From Pseudomonas sp. efr-133-TYG-5 (GTDB taxonomy: Bacteria; Pseudomonadota; Gammaproteobacteria; Pseudomonadales; Pseudomonadaceae), in contig NZ_JARVSM010000009.1 in NCBI RefSeq assembly GCF_030209175.1, positions 223,857-287,856 on the forward strand: DNA of 64,000 nucleotides, given 5' to 3'. Below are positions 60,595-64,000 of the stretch, one piece after another; the stretch's first letter is position 1; each line of letters begins with the position of its first letter. The position numbers and the translations under genes are program-made. The notes beneath the pieces are model-generated. The model was not told where the DNA came from and searched no databases. It saw nothing but the letters and a program-made list of their open reading frames with translations.

Positions 60595-61593
60595 TCAGAG
60601 CAGGCCGTCGCTTTCCGGCAATTCATACTCCATCGACACCCGCGCCGCACCGGTGGCTTTTCCCGGTTTGCTCAGGGTCGGCTCCTTCTCCAGGCACTCG
60701 ACCAGATAATCGATGAACACGCGCAGTTTCGGCGGCAGATAGCGCGTCGGCGAGTGCAGCAGCCACAGACCGCCATGGTAGGAGGCGAGGAACGTCCAGT
60801 CCGGCAGAACCTGCTCGATCAACCCTTGCTCCAGGGCATAGCGAGCAGTGAAGTACGGCAGGCTGCCGATGCCGATATGTTGCAGCACCGCCCCCAGACG
60901 CACGCCGGTGTGATTGGCGGCGTAGCGGCCGCGCACGCCGACGGTCACCGCTTTGCTGCCTTTCTTGAATTTCCAGCGCGCATCGCTCGGGGTTTCGCCA
61001 AGGTAGATGCAGCTGTGGTTGAGCAGATCGTGCGGGTGTGTCGGCGTGCCATGTTCGGCCAGGTACTGCGGCGTCGCACAGAGCAGATGGTCGATGGTCA
61101 GCAACTGGCGACCGACCAGCCCGGCGGGCGGGCGATCGGTGATGCGAATCGCCAGGTCGACATGATCGTCGATCAGATCGACCTGGCGGTCTTCCAGCAA
61201 CAACTCGACGTCGACCTTGGGATAGCGCCGGAGAAACTCCGGCATGTGCGGATGAATCACGAACCGCCCCACTGCTTTCGGCACGCTGACCCGCACCAGA
61301 CCTTCCGCTTCATGGGTGAACTGGCCACTGATCTCCATCACCGACCTGGCTGCGCTGACCATCTCCTGACAACGCTTGAACACCTCTTCGCCGCCGTCGC
61401 TCAGGCGCAGTTTGCGCGTGGTGCGTTGCAACAGCCGTGTGGCCAGCGCCTTCTCCAGACGGGAAATGCTGCGACTGACCGCCGACGGCGACGAGCCCAG
61501 TTGCCGGGCTGCCTCGGAGAAGCTGCCGGTCTCCACGACCTTGACGAAAATCGCCATTTCACCGAGCAGCGGCAGCGGGAGATTTATGCTCAC
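60595..61593 (-). CDS. LysR family transcriptional regulator
   Basis: A 332-residue regulator. The helix-turn-helix is at about residues 10-65 (FVKVVETGSFSEAARQLGSS then PSAVSRSISRLEKALATRL), and the effector domain begins near 95 (GLVRVSVPKAVGRFVIHPHM). A C-terminal extension past residue 310 is unusual but short. It is divergent from the AlaX-oxygenase-LysE set, with 90 bases between starts, so it is the likely regulator of those genes. Confidence 0.9.
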   Translation of the reverse strand: MSINLPLPLLGEMAIFVKVVETGSFSEAARQLGSSPSAVSRSISRLEKALATRLLQRTTRKLRLSDGGEEVFKRCQEMVSAARSVMEISGQFTHEAEGLVRVSVPKAVGRFVIHPHMPEFLRRYPKVDVELLLEDRQVDLIDDHVDLAIRITDRPPAGLVGRQLLTIDHLLCATPQYLAEHGTPTHPHDLLNHSCIYLGETPSDARWKFKKGSKAVTVGVRGRYAANHTGVRLGAVLQHIGIGSLPYFTARYALEQGLIEQVLPDWTFLASYHGGLWLLHSPTRYLPPKLRVFIDYLVECLEKEPTLSKPGKATGAARVSMEYELPESDGLL

Positions 61594-61683
61594 AGCGCAA
61601 CAGTCCTTTGATGTTTGAACGGATTATCACGTTATTACACGATTCATATAATAAAAATAGAAACTTTAATAAGGGCATGGAAT

Positions 61684-62310
61684 ATGACGCTTCGCCTCTT
61701 TTTCCATAGTGATGACCTCAAGGCCAATGTGGAAGTCCTCGACTGTTCGCCCCACGAAAACGAATTCGCCGTGGTGCTGCGCGCCACGCTGTTTCATCCG
61801 CAAGGTGGCGGCCAACCGTGCGATACCGGCTGGATTGGCGAGAGCCAGGTGCTGCGAGTGGTGCAGGACGGTGACCGGATCATTCATTACGTCGACCGTG
61901 CGCTGCCGCTCGGCATGACGCCGATCCGCGTCGACCAAGAGCGCCGTTGCTTCAATACCCGCATGCATTCGGCCGGTCACCTGATCGGCCATTTCGTGCA
62001 GGCCCTGGGCTGGATGCCGATCAAGGCCCACCATTGGCCGGACGAAGGCCGGGTGCAGTTCAAGCCGGGCGAAACCGCGCAGGACGTCGATCCGCAAACC
62101 GTTCAGTACGGCATCGGCCAATGGATCGAGCACGACCTGCCGCGCCTCACCTCGCTGCGCGAGGGCGCACGGGAAATCGGATTCGGCGAACTGCCGGCCT
62201 ATGGCTGCGGTGGCACCCATGTACGAAGCCTGAAGGATCTGGGCACAGTCACGATCGCGTCACTTTCGCAGAAGAAAGGCACGCTATCGATCCACTACAG
62301 CGTGGATTGA
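61684..62310 (+). CDS. AlaX-type aminoacyl-tRNA editing protein
   Basis: A 208-residue stand-alone editing domain related to the second half of alanyl-tRNA synthetase. The zinc-site motifs are HSAGHLIGH near residue 98 and CGGTHVRSLKDLG near 179. The N-terminal ATLFHPQGGGQPCDTGWI is typical. Such proteins hydrolyse tRNA-Ala charged with serine or glycine, and relatives remove other amino acids. The ATG at 61684 is preferred to an upstream ATG at 61615, inside AT-rich promoter sequence. First gene of a set with a 2OG oxygenase and LysE exporter. Confidence 0.92.
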   Translation: MTLRLFFHSDDLKANVEVLDCSPHENEFAVVLRATLFHPQGGGQPCDTGWIGESQVLRVVQDGDRIIHYVDRALPLGMTPIRVDQERRCFNTRMHSAGHLIGHFVQALGWMPIKAHHWPDEGRVQFKPGETAQDVDPQTVQYGIGQWIEHDLPRLTSLREGAREIGFGELPAYGCGGTHVRSLKDLGTVTIASLSQKKGTLSIHYSVD

Positions 62311-62316
62311 AGATTT

Positions 62317-62341
62317 CGGACGATGCCCTGCGCATCGTCCG
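62317..62341. repeat. 10-bp perfect hairpin between AlaX and oxygenase genes
   Basis: Arms cggacgatgc and gcatcgtccg surround cctgc, starting 7 bases after the AlaX stop. A second GC-rich hairpin follows near 62348. There is no T-run, so it may slow or process the transcript rather than end it. Confidence 0.6.
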
Positions 62342-62400
62342 GCGCCGGGGGAGCCGCACTCGCCGGCTCCGTTGACTATTCGATAGATGGACCTACCCAC

Positions 62401-63171
62401 ATGATGCTTGACGTCGAGCGTCTCGATGAGACGTGCATAAAAAAACTGGCCAACGAAGAAGTCCTCGCTGTGCGCGTCAAAGGCTTCCTGCCCGAAGCGC
62501 TGGCGATCCAGATTGGCGACAAGATTCTCGCTCCCGGTTTCGAGGGTTATATCAATGCGCCGAGTATCGGTCGCATCGGCATGGCGTTCTACGAGGCGGA
62601 AAACCAGCCGTTGCTGATCGAGGATTACTTCGCTCGCGCCACCCGCAACATCGCCGAACTGCGCACTCGCTGCGCGCCGTACTCCTCGCCGGTCGACACC
62701 CTGCGCTGCATGCTCGACGAGTCGTGGCCGGCCGGCGCGCACCTGGAAAACCTCTACGGACGCAAGATGTACGTCGGCCTGTCTCGGGTGGTCAAACCCG
62801 GGGTGTGCTTCCTTGCCCACCACGACATTTTCGCCAAGGACGCCCCGGACAGTTTCCAGGCCCGCAGCCTGGAGGCGCAGTTCGCCTGCAACGTGTACCT
62901 GAACATGCCGACCGAGGGTGGCGCGCTGCAGATGTGGAATGACGATGTCACTCCGGATCAGTTCGACGAAATGCGCGGCGACAGCTACGGCATCGACCCG
63001 GCACTGCTCGGCCCGCCGGCGCTGGAGGTGCGTCCCGAGCCCGGCGACTTCATCATGTTCAACTCGCGACGCATGCACTCGGTGACCCCGGGCGTGGCGG
63101 ATCCGCGCCTGAGCCTGTCTTTCTTTGTCGGCTACCGCGGCAATGCTTCCCCCCTGACTTTCTGGAGCTGA
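62401..63171 (+). CDS. 2-oxoglutarate/Fe(II)-dependent oxygenase
   Basis: A 256-residue oxygenase starting MMLDVERLDETCIKKLANEE. The double-stranded beta-helix ligands appear as HHDIF (His-x-Asp, in FLAHHDIFAKDA near residue 140) and the distal His in SRRMHSVTPGVADPRLSLSF near 228, with the 2-oxoglutarate-binding Arg ten residues later. It lies between an amino-acid tRNA editing gene and an amino-acid exporter, which suggests hydroxylation or desaturation of a free amino acid or small peptide. Substrate unknown. Confidence 0.85.
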   Translation: MMLDVERLDETCIKKLANEEVLAVRVKGFLPEALAIQIGDKILAPGFEGYINAPSIGRIGMAFYEAENQPLLIEDYFARATRNIAELRTRCAPYSSPVDTLRCMLDESWPAGAHLENLYGRKMYVGLSRVVKPGVCFLAHHDIFAKDAPDSFQARSLEAQFACNVYLNMPTEGGALQMWNDDVTPDQFDEMRGDSYGIDPALLGPPALEVRPEPGDFIMFNSRRMHSVTPGVADPRLSLSFFVGYRGNASPLTFWS

Positions 63172-63172
63172 G

Positions 63173-63811
63173 ATGTTATCGAACTACCTGGGCGAGTTTC
63201 TGGCGCTGGCTACCATCCACTTTCTGGCCGTGGTCGCGCCCGGCCCGGACTTCGCCGTGACCATTCGCCAGAGTGTGCGTTTCGGCCGCCTGGTCGGTAT
63301 CTGCACGGCGCTGGGCATCGGCGCGGGGATTTCCGTGCATGTGCTGTACACCCTGCTCGGTGTCGGCGCGCTGATGCACACCACCCCCTGGTTACTGACC
63401 GTGGCCAAAGTGATCGGCGGCGCCTACATCCTGTACCTCGGCGTCAGCCTCTTGCGCAGCAAACCGAAGTCGGCGCTCGAAGGCGAAAAGACCGGCGATG
63501 AGCCATTGGTCGAACAAACCCTGTTCAAGGCCTTCAGCACCGGTTTTCTGACCAATGCGACCAATCCCAAGGCGACATTGTTTTTCCTGGCGATCTTCAC
63601 CACGATCATCAGCGCCAGCACGCCACTGCAAATTCAGGCGCTGTATGGCTTGTGGATGTGCTTCGTGAACGCGGCGTGGTTTGTGATCGTTGCGCTGTTT
63701 TTTTCCAGCAGCCGGGTGCGCTTGCTGTTTCTGCGCATGGGGCATTGGTTCGAGCGCACCATGGGCGTCGTGCTGATTCTGTTTGCCGGGCGGTTGATGC
63801 TGTCCTGGTAA
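63173..63811 (+). CDS. LysE/RhtB family amino acid exporter
   Basis: A 212-residue inner-membrane exporter with five to six hydrophobic helices. The N-terminal FLAVVAPGPDFAVTIRQSVR and the segment GFLTNATNPKATLFFLAIFT are the family signatures. It starts 1 base after the oxygenase stop, so the two are co-translated. Probable cargo is an amino acid made or changed by its neighbours. Confidence 0.92.
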   Translation: MLSNYLGEFLALATIHFLAVVAPGPDFAVTIRQSVRFGRLVGICTALGIGAGISVHVLYTLLGVGALMHTTPWLLTVAKVIGGAYILYLGVSLLRSKPKSALEGEKTGDEPLVEQTLFKAFSTGFLTNATNPKATLFFLAIFTTIISASTPLQIQALYGLWMCFVNAAWFVIVALFFSSSRVRLLFLRMGHWFERTMGVVLILFAGRLMLSW

Positions 63812-63826
63812 ATCCGCCTGAAATGC

Positions 63827-63866
63827 AAAGAGGCCCGCCGAATCGCTTCGGCGGGCCTCTTTTTTT
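63827..63866 (+). terminator. Terminator after the LysE gene
   Basis: Arms aaagaggcccgccgaa (63827-63842) and ttcggcgggcctcttt (63847-63862) are followed by a T-run. It lies 15 bases past the stop codon. Confidence 0.9.
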
Positions 63867-63910
63867 GCCTGGCTGATGATCCAGCGCCGGCTATTACAAA
63901 AAATGCGCAT

Positions 63911-63944
63911 ACAAAAACGCCGCTCGATTGAGCGGCGTTTTTGT
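63911..63944 (-). terminator. Terminator after tRNA-Gly
   Basis: Arms acaaaaacgccgctc (63911-63925) and gagcggcgtttttgt (63930-63944) lie 5 bases past the 3' end of the minus-strand tRNA. Confidence 0.85.
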
Positions 63945-63949
63945 GAAAT

Positions 63950-64000
<51 letters not shown>

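Overview
The window looks like a chromosomal segment of a fluorescent-group Pseudomonas. The base composition is GC-rich by eye. Pseudomonas-type REP palindromes built on a GTGGGAGCGAGCCTGCTCGCGAA core recur in intergenic gaps. From about 23.2 to 54.1 kb the gene order follows, from memory, the P. aeruginosa block from the PA2957 TetR gene through tatD-pilZ-holB-tmk-mltG-pabC-fabF-acpP-fabG-fabD-plsX-rpmF to rluC/rne-murB-kdsB-lpxK-exbDB-comEC. No prophage, insertion sequence, CRISPR array or rRNA operon was seen.

Left accessory part (1 to 21 kb). A truncated alcohol dehydrogenase is followed by a minus-strand D-galactonate operon (dgoK, dgoA, dgoD, an MFS transporter, an IclR regulator). A low-complexity stretch at 6.0-7.6 kb has a frameshifted gene and a lipoprotein. 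After a GNAT gene and three small genes comes an operon (GntR regulator, ADP-ribosylglycohydrolase-like protein, NCS1 permease, PfkB kinase) that mirrors E. coli yegTUVW. Next is an L-arabinose/galactose-type ABC importer (araFGH) with a sugar dehydrogenase (SDR), an SMP-30 lactonase and a GntR regulator. Importer, dehydrogenase, lactonase and dgoDKA together would form a complete oxidative (De Ley-Doudoroff) route from D-galactose to pyruvate plus glyceraldehyde 3-phosphate. Two regulatory signatures tie the clusters together. The dgoK and SDR genes share a near-identical promoter carrying the same palindrome. The araF upstream region and the GntR gene share a 13-bp operator-like sequence.

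Core part (21 to 54 kb). DUF1285, DUF4823, a moaA gene, a TetR regulator and the probable sRNA RgsA precede the tatD-to-plsX block (replication, pilus, peptidoglycan, folate and fatty-acid genes). Then come maf, sppA, a HAD phosphatase, rluC and, divergently, rne with a long leader. A four-gene molybdenum hydroxylase cluster (2Fe-2S subunit, Moco subunit, XdhC-like and MocA-like maturation factors) sits between rne and murB and looks inserted relative to P. aeruginosa. The envelope operon exbB-exbD-lpxK-trm112-like-kdsB-ptp-murB and comEC follow.

Right part (54 to 64 kb). A YadGH-like ABC exporter, GST, a transglutaminase-like protein, FadE and a PA2817-family protein form a second block conserved in pseudomonads. 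It is followed by a LysR regulator and a three-gene set (AlaX-type tRNA editing protein, 2OG-Fe(II) oxygenase, LysE exporter) that suggests production or handling of a modified amino acid. A tRNA-Gly(GCC) is cut by the right edge.
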